Shown: in pieces, positions 29,080 through 39,660 of the stretch | Layout: every line of letters starts with the position of its first letter | Numbering within the stretch: position 1 is the first letter of the stretch | Assembly: GCA_900465685.1 (NCBI GenBank) | Contig: UEGR01000007.1 | Span: forward strand, 434,001-498,000 | DNA length: 64,000 nucleotides | Direction of reading: 5' to 3' | Source of the DNA: Hyphomicrobiales bacterium | Lineage (GTDB): Bacteria; Pseudomonadota; Alphaproteobacteria; Rhizobiales; Rhizobiaceae | Position numbers and translations under genes: made by a program | Notes under the pieces: generated by a model | Databases searched by the model: none | The model's input: only the letters and a program-made list of their open reading frames with translations | What the model was told of the DNA's origin: nothing

Positions 29080-30153
29080 CTATTCCGGACGAACCGGCTG
29101 CTGGACATGCGTCTTGGCATCGCGGTCATAGGCGTTGACGATTGCCGCCACCAGCGGATGTCGCACTACGTCTTTCTGAGTGAACCGCACCTTGATGACG
29201 CTTTCCACATCGTCCAGCACGCGAAGCGCTTCGACAAGCCCGGATTTCTGACCGGGTGGAAGATCGATCTGGCTTGGATCGCCCGTCACGATCATCCGCG
29301 ATCCTTCACCGAGACGCGTCAGGAACATTTTCATCTGCATGGATGTCGTGTTCTGCGCTTCATCGAGAATGACTGCCGAATGGGCCAGCGTGCGCCCGCG
29401 CATGAAGGCCAGCGGCGCGATTTCAATGACGCCTGCGGTGATGGCACGCTCGACCTTGTCGGCGGGCATCATATCGTAAAGCGCGTCATAGAGCGGACGC
29501 AGGTAGGGATCGACCTTTTCCTTCATGTCGCCCGGCAGAAAGCCCAGGCGTTCCCCCGCTTCAACAGCCGGGCGGGAAAGGATGATCCGCTCCACCAAAC
29601 CGCGTTCCAGCAACATGGCTGCATGGGCGACGGCCAGATAGGTTTTGCCCGTACCGGCGGGACCGACACCGAACACCAGTTCGGAACGGTCGAGCGCCCG
29701 CATATAGGCGTCCTGTGTCGGCGTGCGCGCGAAGATCGTCTTCTTACGCGTGGAAATCTGGGCGGCGGATAGCTTGCCCTTGTTTTCCATCGTCGGCAGA
29801 TCCAGCTGATCATCAGCCGCTATGGCCATGCGCAAGGCGCCATCGACATCCGATGCCGTCAGCTCATGACCTTTCTGTACGGTTTCATAAAGATGATCGA
29901 GCGTGCGGCGCGCCTGTTCGGTCGCGGTTGGTTCGCCCCGGATCGAGAGTTGGTTGCCCTTGGAGCGAACATCGACACCGAGTTTTTGCTCGATACGTGC
30001 CAGATTTTCGTCGAACTGACCGTAAAGCGCACTGGCCAGGCGGTTGTTCTCGAAAGTGAGCACGATATGGGCCATATCCGAGGCCCCGGTAGTCGGGCTT
30101 TTTTGCGTTAGAGTGGTTGGCTTGGCAGGTCTCAGCTTTTCCGTGGCGCTCAA
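29080..30153 (-). CDS. PhoH-family ATPase (YbeZ)
   Basis: The 357-residue protein has a KH-like N terminus and a PhoH ATPase domain with Walker A GPAGTGKTYLA and Walker B SAVILDEAQN. Family members work with YbeY in RNA processing. The start was set to TTG 30153 because AGGAG sits six bases upstream; the first internal ATG (30075, MAHIVL) has only a weak site. It follows miaB and precedes ybeY. Confidence 0.9.
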   Translation of the reverse strand: MSATEKLRPAKPTTLTQKSPTTGASDMAHIVLTFENNRLASALYGQFDENLARIEQKLGVDVRSKGNQLSIRGEPTATEQARRTLDHLYETVQKGHELTASDVDGALRMAIAADDQLDLPTMENKGKLSAAQISTRKKTIFARTPTQDAYMRALDRSELVFGVGPAGTGKTYLAVAHAAMLLERGLVERIILSRPAVEAGERLGFLPGDMKEKVDPYLRPLYDALYDMMPADKVERAITAGVIEIAPLAFMRGRTLAHSAVILDEAQNTTSMQMKMFLTRLGEGSRMIVTGDPSQIDLPPGQKSGLVEALRVLDDVESVIKVRFTQKDVVRHPLVAAIVNAYDRDAKTHVQQPVRPE

Positions 30154-30271
30154 CCGTATCTCCTCAAGAGTTCACGCATTGCAATCACAGTTCCGACGGG
30201 ATCATCGGCCCGACAGGATTATCGGCGCGAGACTCAAGCGCCGAAACATCTGCCTGTACGGTATCATGCCT

Positions 30272-31672
<1,401 letters not shown>

Positions 31673-31763
31673 GCGGGGCTATCTACAGCTTTTGTCGCCG
31701 CATTGGAAGGTGACAAACTGAACGGCTTTTTCGCTATCGCATTTTCGGGCGCAAAGTCGCGCA

Positions 31764-32567
31764 CTAATCGTCGGCAATCTCGCGGCCCAGAAGCGCACTT
31801 TGCAATAGCGCCCTCACCCGGCCTTCCATGGTGCGGGCCAGCATCTTGCGGTCTGTGGCTGCCGTAACAACCATCGGCTCGCCGAAGCGGATTTCAACAT
31901 CAATGGCGCCTTCGCGCAGGATGCCTTTCAGATGCGGCATCAGCTCGACATCGCCGGGCCAGGAGGCAATCGGGCGAAAGTAACGCCCCATGGCCATGCC
32001 ATGCACGCCGGTATAGGCGATGGCGACCGGCTGGACCAGTACTTCCCGCACACCGGCTTCCTTGATCGCCGCATGGGCAGCGCCGAAGAGAGCGGTCTTG
32101 AATGGCAAGACCCGATTGCCGTCGGATGTTGTGCCTTCGGGAAACAGCACCATCGCGTCCCCCTCGCTCATCCGTGTCGCAATTTCTGAGGTTTGTTCGC
32201 CGGTTTTGCCGCGCCGTTCGCGCTCGACAAAAACAGTCCGCTGCAAAACAGCAAACATGCCGAAAATCGGCCAGTTGCGCACCTCGGACTTGGCGATGAA
32301 GGACACTTGCCCGACCGAGGACAGAACAACAATGTCGCTCCAGGACGTATGATTGGCGACGAGCAACAACGGGCGACCGCGATGCATTTCACCGACCGTG
32401 CGCACCCGAAAGCCGAACAGTCGCGCAATCATGCGGTGGAATGTGTTGGGCAGGCTGCGTTTCCAACCATTCTTGAGCTTGAGAAACACATATTGGACCG
32501 GGATCAGCGACAGGCTCAGCATGACCATGGCCGCGAGAACGAGAAAGACCCGGATCGCGCCGATCAT
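31764..32567 (-). CDS. plsC: 1-acyl-sn-glycerol-3-phosphate acyltransferase (PlsC family)
   Basis: The 267-residue membrane enzyme acylates lysophosphatidic acid to phosphatidic acid. The H-x4-D motif is in NHTSWSD, the second motif FPEGTTSDG, and a hydrophobic anchor lies at the N terminus (residues 5-25). The start overlaps the rimI stop by ATGA. Other PlsC-type paralogues in Rhizobiales make ornithine lipids, so the exact substrate is inferred. Confidence 0.88.
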   Translation of the reverse strand: MIGAIRVFLVLAAMVMLSLSLIPVQYVFLKLKNGWKRSLPNTFHRMIARLFGFRVRTVGEMHRGRPLLLVANHTSWSDIVVLSSVGQVSFIAKSEVRNWPIFGMFAVLQRTVFVERERRGKTGEQTSEIATRMSEGDAMVLFPEGTTSDGNRVLPFKTALFGAAHAAIKEAGVREVLVQPVAIAYTGVHGMAMGRYFRPIASWPGDVELMPHLKGILREGAIDVEIRFGEPMVVTAATDRKMLARTMEGRVRALLQSALLGREIADD

Positions 32568-33064
32568 TGCGGTCTCTTCAGATCGCGCCGCAGAACGAGC
32601 GCCGCTGAGCGTCCATTGGTGGTTTCGTAATAGGCCGGGCGATCGCCGACCTTCTGGAAGCCGAGACGACGGTATAGCGCCTGCGCAGCGACATTGGCTT
32701 CATCGACTTCGAGAAACAGTGTTTCAGCCCGTTCCTGATAGAGATAGCGCAACACCGCATCCATCAGCGCCCGGCCGACACCCTGTCGCTGCACGTCGCG
32801 TGAAACCGCGATGGTGAGGATTTCCGCCTCACCGGCCACCAGCCGCGCCAGCACGAAACCGCAGGCGTCATTGGGCTTGCCTTCCGCACGGGCGACAAAG
32901 CCGAAAACCGTATCCTGCGCGATCAGCGAGCGAAAATCGTCGGAACTCCAGCCATGATGAAAGGCGACGGCATGAATCCGCTGGATCGCATGGCTGTCCT
33001 GTGCGCTTAAAGCTTCCACTGAAACCTGTCGGCGTCCGAAGCGACCGAATGGCAAGCCCATCAT
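32564..33064 (-). CDS. rimI: Ribosomal protein S18-alanine N-acetyltransferase RimI
   Basis: The 166-residue GNAT protein has the acetyl-CoA loop VSRDVQRQGVGRALMDAVL and the EVDEANVAAQALYRRLGF helix typical of RimI. It lies directly downstream of tsaB (three bases) and overlaps plsC; tsaB-rimI adjacency is widely conserved and supports the assignment. GGAG is nine bases before the ATG. Confidence 0.9.
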   Translation of the reverse strand: MMGLPFGRFGRRQVSVEALSAQDSHAIQRIHAVAFHHGWSSDDFRSLIAQDTVFGFVARAEGKPNDACGFVLARLVAGEAEILTIAVSRDVQRQGVGRALMDAVLRYLYQERAETLFLEVDEANVAAQALYRRLGFQKVGDRPAYYETTNGRSAALVLRRDLKRPQ

Positions 33065-33067
33065 CGG

Positions 33068-33757
33068 CTATTCTCCGGCCTGCCTGCGTGGCAATGCAAA
33101 CCCCACCTGCGGCTTGGCATCAGGCCCGCGCATATAAAGCGGCTTCGGCGCATCACCGGGTGCGCGCGTGGCTGCCAGACGGGCGAAAGTGGCAATAGCG
33201 GCGGTCGGTTCGATGGGACCGAGCGCAAACTTGCCGCCCAAAGCCTCGTTAATCGATCTTGCCGCCGATCCGGCCAGCACGGTTTCGAGGGGCGCATTGC
33301 CTGCAAAGGCTTCCGCTTCTTCCCGCGACAAAACCGATGGCTTGGACAGAGCAGCACCATTAGCGTCGAATGTCTGCCCATAAATCTCGCCGCGATGCGC
33401 GTCGAGCAGGATCGTCACCGGCTTGCCCGGCACTCGTGCAAGTGTCTCGTTAGCCAGCGCCTCGAATGCCGTCACGCCAATGGCCGGGCAGCCGAGCGCC
33501 AGCGCAAAGCCTCGCGCCGCCGAAACACCAATACGAACGCCCGTGAAAGAACCGGGGCCGATATTCACCGCCACACGGTCGATATCCTTTATCGTGACGC
33601 CCGCTTCCGTCAGTGCACGCCCGACATAATCCATCAGCACTTCTGCATGCCCCTTGCCAATATTCTCACTGACCTGAGCAAGAACGACATCGCGGCCAGC
33701 GTCATAGACGGCTGCGGCGCAGTAGGAAGCGGCGGTATCGAGGGCGAGTATCTTCAT
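33068..33757 (-). CDS. tsaB: tRNA threonylcarbamoyladenosine biosynthesis protein TsaB
   Basis: The 229-residue ASKHA-fold protein is the partner of TsaD in t6A synthesis. Typical sequence: MKILALDTAASYCAAAVYD at the start, and the conserved IGPGSFTGVRIGVSAARGFALALG. ATG 33757 was preferred to the longer frame start at 33793. It is the first gene of the long minus-strand block and is divergent from dps. Confidence 0.95.
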   Translation of the reverse strand: MKILALDTAASYCAAAVYDAGRDVVLAQVSENIGKGHAEVLMDYVGRALTEAGVTIKDIDRVAVNIGPGSFTGVRIGVSAARGFALALGCPAIGVTAFEALANETLARVPGKPVTILLDAHRGEIYGQTFDANGAALSKPSVLSREEAEAFAGNAPLETVLAGSAARSINEALGGKFALGPIEPTAAIATFARLAATRAPGDAPKPLYMRGPDAKPQVGFALPRRQAGE

Positions 33758-34080
33758 GCACTTCCGGGTAAATGAGAATTGGTCCCGCGACAAGCCTAAC
33801 CGTAATGAGCCGACACCAAATCACTCTCAAAGACCAGTGGTTCTTACGATTTTCGGCATTTCCTGCGGAACAAAATCCCCCGGCAGGCGTTATCTCGCCG
33901 GGTGCGGGAAGGTCTTGTTGTTGCCTTTGCGACAGCAAGTTTTGCTGCAATACGGGCCTTTTACAGATTTGACGGTGCCGTTTGTGCGTCTTTTCGACCG
34001 CCCCCACGCTGGCGATTTCCCCAATCGCTGCGAGCTGGCCAATCGCTCGCGCCTGATTGTGCAAAGGATATGAGGATAAA
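33758..34080. promoter_or_regulatory. Divergent tsaB/dps control region
   Basis: This 323-base region must contain promoters for both genes. GAGGATAAA precedes the dps ATG. A GC-rich inverted repeat (CCCGGC...GCCGGG type) lies near 33878-33905. I could not assign OxyR, Irr or sigma-factor sites with confidence. Confidence 0.45.
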
Positions 34081-34578
34081 ATGTCCAATAAGTCGACGCA
34101 TGCAACCCGCAACGATCTTCCTTCCAATACCAAGACGACCATGATCGCGCTTCTGAACGAAAATCTGGCTGCGACCATTGATCTTGCGCTGATCACCAAG
34201 CAGGCGCATTGGAACCTCAAGGGGCCGCAATTCATCGCAGTGCACGAGATGCTCGACGGCTTCAGGACCGAACTCGACGATCACATCGACACCATTGCCG
34301 AACGCGCGGTTCAGCTTGGCGGCACAGCCTATGGCACGTCCCAGATCGTCGTGAAGGAGACGAAACTGAAGCCGTATCCGACCGATATTTATGCGGTTCA
34401 CGATCATCTGGGCGCGCTGATTGAACGTTATGGCGATGTCGCCAACCTGTTGCGCAAATCGATCAAGGATTCGGACGAAGCAGGCGACGACAACACGGCG
34501 GATATTTTCACCGCCGCATCACGCTCGCTGGACAAGGCGCTTTGGTTCCTCGAAGCCCATGTGCAGGAAAAGAACTGA
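34081..34578 (+). CDS. dps: DNA starvation/stationary-phase protection protein Dps
   Basis: The 165-residue ferritin-like protein forms dodecamers that oxidise and store iron and coat DNA. Ferroxidase ligands are visible in [12 protein letters not shown] and [17 protein letters not shown]. The lysine-rich N terminus ([10 protein letters not shown]) may contribute to DNA binding. ATG 34081 follows GAGGATAAA. It ends at a bidirectional terminator shared with the M29 peptidase. Confidence 0.95.
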   Translation: MSNKSTHATRNDLPSNTKTTMIALLNENLAATIDLALITKQAHWNLKGPQFIAVHEMLDGFRTELDDHIDTIAERAVQLGGTAYGTSQIVVKETKLKPYPTDIYAVHDHLGALIERYGDVANLLRKSIKDSDEAGDDNTADIFTAASRSLDKALWFLEAHVQEKN

Positions 34579-34601
34579 GGCTTACCCTCAAACAGTCAAA
34601 C

Positions 34602-34628
34602 AAAAGGCCGGGAAAAATCCCGGCCTTT
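34602..34628. terminator. Bidirectional terminator between dps and the M29 aminopeptidase
   Basis: AAAAGGCCGGGA and TCCCGGCCTTTT form a perfect stem with a short A-rich loop, serving both converging genes. Confidence 0.85.
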
Positions 34629-34649
34629 TCAATTTCTGCTAGCCAGCTC

Positions 34650-35903
34650 TTAGCTGGCCCATTCGCCGCGACGCATCACCGGCTCGCGGCTGCCATCGGG
34701 CTTGATGCCGTCGACATCGATTTCACCGGAACCGATCATCCAGTCGATATGGATGAGGCTGGAATTGCCGCCCTGCGCCTTGATCTGTTCCGGCGTCAGC
34801 TTGGCGCCGTCGATGAAGCACTTGGAATAGCACTGGCCAAGCGCGATATGGCTCGCGGCGTTTTCATCGAAAAGCGTGTTGTAGAACAGAAGGCCGCTTT
34901 GCGAGATCGGCGAGGAGTGCGGCACCAGCGCCACTTCACCCAGCCTGCGCGCGCCTTCATCCGTGTCGAGCACTTTCGACAGCACTTCTTCGCCGCGGGT
35001 CGCTTTGGCTTCGACGATACGGCCCGCCTCGAAACGCACTGCGATGTTTTCGATCAGCGTACCCTGATGCGACAAAGGCTTGGTGCTGGCGACATAGCCA
35101 TCGACGCGCAAGGCATGCGGCGTGGTGAAAACCTCTTCCGTCGGAATATTCGGATTGCAGGTAATGCCGTTCTTGGCCGTCGACGCGCCACCATGCCACT
35201 CGTGACCATCGGCAAGCCCAACCGTCAGATCCGTGCCCGGACCCTTGAAGTTCAGGGCGCTATAAGCCTTGCCGTTCAGGAAGCGGGTGCGGGTGCGAAG
35301 CGCTGCATTATGCGCGGCCCATGCACCAATCGGATCTTCCACATCAACGCGCGAAGCGGCGAAGATGGCCTCCGCCAGCTTGCGGGTCGCCACCTCTTCC
35401 GGCTCATTGGGGAACATCAGCTGCGCCCATGCCGCATTCGGATAGGAAACGATGTTCCAGTTGATGTCGAAACCGGCGATCTTTTCCAGCGCTGGCTGAT
35501 AGGCCTTGGAGTTGGCGCGATTGGCGCGCGAGACCTTGGCGGCGTCCTGGCTGGACAGAAGCATCGGATTGTCGGCAGCAATCGCAAGACGCGCCGCACC
35601 TTCCGAATAAGCCTTGGCCATGCCCTCATAGAGCCAGGTCGAAGCACGGTCAAAGCTCGCATCCGGCGCATTTTCATAGCGAGCCAGCGCAATCTGGTCA
35701 TCGGCGAAGAACGGCGTCACCAGACCCGCGCCCGCCTTATAGGCATGTTTGGCAATCAGTCGAACCAGCGGCAAGGCAACAACAGGCGCCGTGATGATCA
35801 GATCCTGCCCCTCGCGCAATTGCAGGCCGACGCGAACGGCTACTTCAGCCAGACGTTCGAGCTTTACCGGATCGATGACGGGATTTTGCATATCGTGAGC
35901 CAT
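34650..35903 (-). CDS. Aminopeptidase, M29 family
   Basis: The 417-residue protein belongs to the thermophilic aminopeptidase (M29) family, metal-dependent enzymes that release N-terminal residues. Typical segments are LGEVALVPHSSPIS, LFYNTLFDENAASHIALG and IDWMIGSGEIDVDG, which hold the conserved Glu and His ligands. ATG 35903 (MAHDMQNP) is taken with AAAGAGGT upstream; the frame extends 34 codons further, and ATG 35891 is also possible. Confidence 0.9.
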   Translation of the reverse strand: MAHDMQNPVIDPVKLERLAEVAVRVGLQLREGQDLIITAPVVALPLVRLIAKHAYKAGAGLVTPFFADDQIALARYENAPDASFDRASTWLYEGMAKAYSEGAARLAIAADNPMLLSSQDAAKVSRANRANSKAYQPALEKIAGFDINWNIVSYPNAAWAQLMFPNEPEEVATRKLAEAIFAASRVDVEDPIGAWAAHNAALRTRTRFLNGKAYSALNFKGPGTDLTVGLADGHEWHGGASTAKNGITCNPNIPTEEVFTTPHALRVDGYVASTKPLSHQGTLIENIAVRFEAGRIVEAKATRGEEVLSKVLDTDEGARRLGEVALVPHSSPISQSGLLFYNTLFDENAASHIALGQCYSKCFIDGAKLTPEQIKAQGGNSSLIHIDWMIGSGEIDVDGIKPDGSREPVMRRGEWAS

Positions 35904-36075
35904 GGGCTGCGGACCTCTTTGATGCGAAAGCGCCTCCCTCAAGAAAGGGGGCGCCATGAAAGAATCACTTCTGTACACTCGCCGCCAGTTTATCAGATGG
36001 CGCAATTAAACCACGTTCTTTTCAGGATATGGTCTATACTCGATGCTGCGGTCAGCGATATGGAAAGCAAAGAGA

Positions 36076-36348
36076 ATGAACAAGAAAGCGCTTGTATTAT
36101 TGGGACTTGCAGGCCTGCTGGCCGGTTGTGTCACCATGACGCCGGAAGAGCGCCGCGCTGCCGATGAACGGACATGTCTCGGCTATGGTTTCAAGCCTCG
36201 GACCGACGCATTTGCCAACTGTCTGCAACGGCTCGATCTCGACCGCCGGGCGGATCGCCGCGCATGGGAAAACCGCGTCGATTTTTACGACCGGCCAATC
36301 ATGCTCTATCAGCCGATCTATCGTCCGGTCGTAGTTCGCCCCCGCTAA
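36076..36348 (+). CDS. Small lipoprotein
   Basis: The 90-residue product has a lipoprotein signal with lipobox LAGC (MNKKALVLLGLAGLLAGC) followed by an arginine- and tyrosine-rich tail (CLQRLDLDRRADRRAW, YRPVVVRPR). No family recognised; similar small lipoproteins occur in Brucellaceae. AAAGAGA upstream and the signal peptide support ATG 36076. Confidence 0.7.
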   Translation: MNKKALVLLGLAGLLAGCVTMTPEERRAADERTCLGYGFKPRTDAFANCLQRLDLDRRADRRAWENRVDFYDRPIMLYQPIYRPVVVRPR

Positions 36349-36379
36349 TTACGGCAGATTGCGGGGCTCAAATGAAAAT

Positions 36380-36407
36380 GCGGGCCAATCGGAAAGATTA
36401 GCCCGCA
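36380..36407. terminator. Hairpin between the lipoprotein and the SleB-like gene
   Basis: TGCGGGC-AATC and GATT-GCCCGCA pair with one internal mismatch, between two converging genes. No strong T run follows. Confidence 0.5.
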
Positions 36408-36427
36408 CCGAAGCTGTTCAAATCAAC

Positions 36428-37375
36428 TTATAGAGGCGTTTCTGGACGATCCTGCGACAGAAGCAGCGCGCCGATTGCATCGGCCTGCTTCTGGTCTGCT
36501 GCGGCATAGCCGAGCGTTTGCGGCTGGCTGGCAGGCGCAGACGTATCGAATTGCGGCTGGTAGGACGCGACCTGCTGAATCTGCGGCTGTGCCTGCGCTA
36601 CACCATTCTGGTGCGAGAGGCGATTGCCACGTGCCTGCGGGCCAAGGCCGCTGCCCCGTATAGAGGTTTCCATCTTTGCGGCATCCGCCAGCGCGACCTG
36701 TACGGTGGGCGCTGCTTCCGGCACGGGTCCGGCCTGTGGCAGCGTCACGTCATAAGACGGATCTTGCGGCGTGGATGGCGACTGCGGCGAATAGGCGAGA
36801 GCCAGATTGTATGGCTCCTGCGGCACCGGGTTCTGCAACGAACCGTCGCGATTGCGCTTCTCGTAGAACGAATTACCGCCGGCAACCAGCACGTAATGCA
36901 TGTTGTTATACGGGAATGACAGGCCAGCCGTGTGGAAGAACATGGCGTTCTTCAGCTTCGGATGGCGCTGGCCCTTCAGCACAGCATCGGCTGCGGCCTG
37001 AACGTCGGGCAGTTTGCCCGATTCCATCTTGCGGCTGAGCACGCCGGGCGCGAACTGGTTCTTCTGGCCAACAACGCCACAGATCGTATCCGGATAACGG
37101 CCCGATGCGAGGCGGTTCATGACGACCGTACCAACGGCCATCAGACCATCAGGGCTGGAACGGTTCGATTCGAAGAACATTGCGCGCTCGAGGCACTCCT
37201 TGTCCTTCGCCGTGTAGGTATAGGTCTTGACGCCGTTAACCGACTTGACGTGGCTTACAGCCGCCGTCTTCTCAGTCTTGGCTGTGGTGCCGGTCGTCGT
37301 GCAGCCCGTCACTACGAAGGGCGCTACGAGCAGTCCTGCCAATACAGGCAGCTTCCAATTACCAGCGCGCGTCAA
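36428..37375 (-). CDS. SleB/CwlJ-type cell wall hydrolase lipoprotein
   Basis: The protein has a lipoprotein signal (TRAGNWKLPVLAGLLVAPFVVTGC), a Hydrolase_2 domain (CLERAMFFESNRSS, GTVVMNRLASGRYPDTICGVV, FHTAGLSFPYNN) that cleaves peptidoglycan, and a long glutamine- and proline-rich C-terminal tail. No ATG is available upstream of the domain; TTG 37375 places the signal at the N terminus, while the frame opens at TTG 37429. The start is therefore uncertain. Confidence 0.8.
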   Translation of the reverse strand: MTRAGNWKLPVLAGLLVAPFVVTGCTTTGTTAKTEKTAAVSHVKSVNGVKTYTYTAKDKECLERAMFFESNRSSPDGLMAVGTVVMNRLASGRYPDTICGVVGQKNQFAPGVLSRKMESGKLPDVQAAADAVLKGQRHPKLKNAMFFHTAGLSFPYNNMHYVLVAGGNSFYEKRNRDGSLQNPVPQEPYNLALAYSPQSPSTPQDPSYDVTLPQAGPVPEAAPTVQVALADAAKMETSIRGSGLGPQARGNRLSHQNGVAQAQPQIQQVASYQPQFDTSAPASQPQTLGYAAADQKQADAIGALLLSQDRPETPL

Positions 37376-38010
37376 CGGCTCAGTCTCATATTCAGGACCC
37401 TTAACTGAAGCAGTCGATCCGAAGGCCAATAATGACCAGTGCGGGTCTAGCTGCGGTGCAAGTCAAAGCAAGCGAAGATCAAAAATCAAACAACCTGCCG
37501 TCGCTCGTCTTCTTCAAGGTTTTGGAATTTTTAGGCCAAAAAAAGGCAATGGGTCAAATTCCGAAATTGCTGAAACCATCGAAACGGCTGCAAATGAAAC
37601 CCGAATCACGAGCGTAATTACCCACACAAACCATTCAAAACTATTAATAATTTCTTAATGAACCTAGAGAAAAGAGATAAACCTTTGATTTGATGGAAAT
37701 CATAGTTCCCCAATACAGGCCACATCGCTGCCTTAATTCGCAACTGCTGTAAAATTTTGATATATCTTGCTTCATCGGGCTGGGAAAATCTGCGGCGTAA
37801 CTGTTTTAGCAAGTCCTGCGCCGGTTCCTTCAACTTTGATGCAAGCTGCGTAACATTCCGTGAGATTGGCCATTTTAGGGCTTTTCAGCGCCTCATCTGG
37901 CCGAATCGGGTGGCTTGAGCAACTGGCAAAACGGGCACGTCCAAAAGTGATCGAGCCCGCCTTTCGGTCACGAAAGACGGGCTCAAAGAGCAGTTTTTAT
38001 CGAAGTTCAA
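37376..38010. other. AT-rich region with no clear gene
   Basis: About 630 bases, including the uncertain 5' end of the SleB-like gene. A 71-codon minus-strand frame at 37618-37833 starts with TTG and has no ribosome binding site. The lower GC content and stop-rich frames argue against coding. The phoB terminator lies at its right end. Confidence 0.55.
37953..37984 (-). terminator. Terminator of the pst-pho operon
   Basis: GAGCCCG-CTTTCG and CGAAAG-CGGGCTC form a 13-pair stem with one internal mismatch and a GTCA loop, just after phoB. Confidence 0.7.
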
Positions 38011-38697
38011 TCAGCCGAAAGAATAACCGGCGCCGCGTACCGTGCGGATCGGATCGAGCGCGCGACCCAAGTTGATAGCCTTGCGCAGGCGTCCGACATG
38101 GACGTCGACGGTGCGATCATCGACATAAATGTCCGGTCCCCAGACACCATCGAGAAGCTGGCTGCGTGAGAACACGCGACCCGGCGACATCATGAAATAT
38201 TCCAGCAGGCGGAACTCCGTCGGTCCAAGACGAACTTCCTTTTCCTTGCGGTAAACACGATGCTGCTGGCGGTCGAGCACCAGGTCACCGACCTTCAGCA
38301 CATGCGACAGCAGGCTTGGATTGGCGCGACGCAGCATGGCCTTGACGCGAGCCAGAAGCTCAGGGGTAGAGAACGGCTTCACCACGTAATCGTCAGCACC
38401 GACGCTCAAGCCGCGAACGCGTTCGCTTTCCTCACCGCGAGCGGTCAGCATGATGACCGGCAAACGTTCCGTTTCCGGCCACTGGCGCAGACGGCGGCAC
38501 AGTTCGATGCCGGATACGCCAGGAAGCATCCAATCGAGGATGAGAAGATCCGGTACGTTCTCGCGCAGCGCGATTTCAGCCTCGTCGCCGCGTAGCATCG
38601 TATCCACCTGATAGCCCTCAGCCTCAAGATTATAGCGCAGCAGAACGCTCAGCGCTTCTTCGTCTTCCACCACAGCGATTTTGGGTACCTGTGACAT
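38011..38697 (-). CDS. phoB: Phosphate regulon response regulator PhoB
   Basis: The 228-residue OmpR-type regulator has a receiver domain with phospho-acceptor Asp55 (LLILDWMLPG) and switch Lys in DDYVVKPFS, and a C-terminal winged helix (GPTEFRLLEYFMMSPGRVFSRSQLLDGVWG). It activates PHO-box promoters when phosphate is scarce. It is last in the pstSCAB-phoU-phoB cluster. Its cognate kinase PhoR is absent from this window. Confidence 0.95.
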   Translation of the reverse strand: MSQVPKIAVVEDEEALSVLLRYNLEAEGYQVDTMLRGDEAEIALRENVPDLLILDWMLPGVSGIELCRRLRQWPETERLPVIMLTARGEESERVRGLSVGADDYVVKPFSTPELLARVKAMLRRANPSLLSHVLKVGDLVLDRQQHRVYRKEKEVRLGPTEFRLLEYFMMSPGRVFSRSQLLDGVWGPDIYVDDRTVDVHVGRLRKAINLGRALDPIRTVRGAGYSFG

Positions 38698-38842
38698 CCA
38701 ATATTCCCTATTAAAATCCGGCGAGCGGAAGATACACGTCCCCCCATCGACCGCGTGTCGCCGCGCTATTCACTCATTCTCCACCGCATTTGGAGCACCT
38801 TTCGGCAAAGCCGTCCTGATGTGCTCCAAACGCAGCGCTTAC

Positions 38843-39565
38843 TCAGGGCTTGCGTGCCTCATCCACGACGATGCCGTGGCTCAGGTCTTCCTTCGGTCGT
38901 TCGGCAGGCATCTGCAGGCCGGTCACGATGTAATAGACGGTCTCCGCGATGTTGGTCGCATGGTCGCCGATGCGCTCGATATTCTTGGCGCAGAACAGAA
39001 GATGCGTGCAGGCAGAAATATTGCGCGGATCTTCCATCATATAGGTGAGCAGCTCACGGAACAGCGAGGTGTACATGGCGTCGATCTCGTCGTCGCGATC
39101 ACGCACGACATTGATCTGCTGCACCGAGCGCGACGCATAGGCGTCGAGCACGTCTTTCAGCTGGGTCAGCGCCAGTTCGGCCAGAGTTTCAAGGCCACGA
39201 TAGAGCTTGACCGGCTGGCGGGACTCCGAAACGGCTGCAACGCGCTTGGCAATGTTCTTGCCCAGATCGCCAACACGCTCCAGATCTGCGGAGATACGGA
39301 TCGAACCGATAATCTCGCGCAGATCGACAGCCATTGGCTGACGCTTGGCGATGATCATCACGGCCTTGTCGTCGATTTCGCGTTCGCTGGCGTCGAGGAT
39401 CAGGTCGTCGGAAATGACGCGCTGTGCGAGAGCGTTGTCCGCGTTGACAATAGCGGCGACCGACTGTTCGACCATACGTTCCGCATGTCCGCCCATTTCG
39501 GCGATCTTGTGGGTGAGAAACTTCAGTTCCTCATCGTAGGAACGAACGGTATGCTGAGACGGCAT
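38843..39565 (-). CDS. phoU: Phosphate signalling protein PhoU
   Basis: The 240-residue helical protein links the Pst transporter to PhoR. Two PhoU repeats each carry metal-binding acidic clusters (SEREIDDKAVMIIAKRQPMAVDLREI and RDDEIDAMYTSLFRELL). It sits between pstB and phoB. Gap to pstB is 95 bases. Confidence 0.95.
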   Translation of the reverse strand: MPSQHTVRSYDEELKFLTHKIAEMGGHAERMVEQSVAAIVNADNALAQRVISDDLILDASEREIDDKAVMIIAKRQPMAVDLREIIGSIRISADLERVGDLGKNIAKRVAAVSESRQPVKLYRGLETLAELALTQLKDVLDAYASRSVQQINVVRDRDDEIDAMYTSLFRELLTYMMEDPRNISACTHLLFCAKNIERIGDHATNIAETVYYIVTGLQMPAERPKEDLSHGIVVDEARKP

Positions 39566-39660
39566 GGTAGACCTCGTAATATAAATTGCGGGGAAGCCGC
39601 ACTTCTGTTGGTTCTGGCACAGTCCGCGAGCAAGGGAGACTTGTCCCCTGCCCCAGTCCG

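Noticed and set aside
31715-31763. Possible remnant of the 105-base repeat after plsC's upstream gap
   Set aside because: It shares only a short block (CGGGCGCAAA) with the element at 19984-20074, too little to call.
37618-37833. 71-codon minus-strand frame in the AT-rich gap
   Set aside because: It starts with TTG, lacks a ribosome site, shows no domain and sits in stop-rich DNA.
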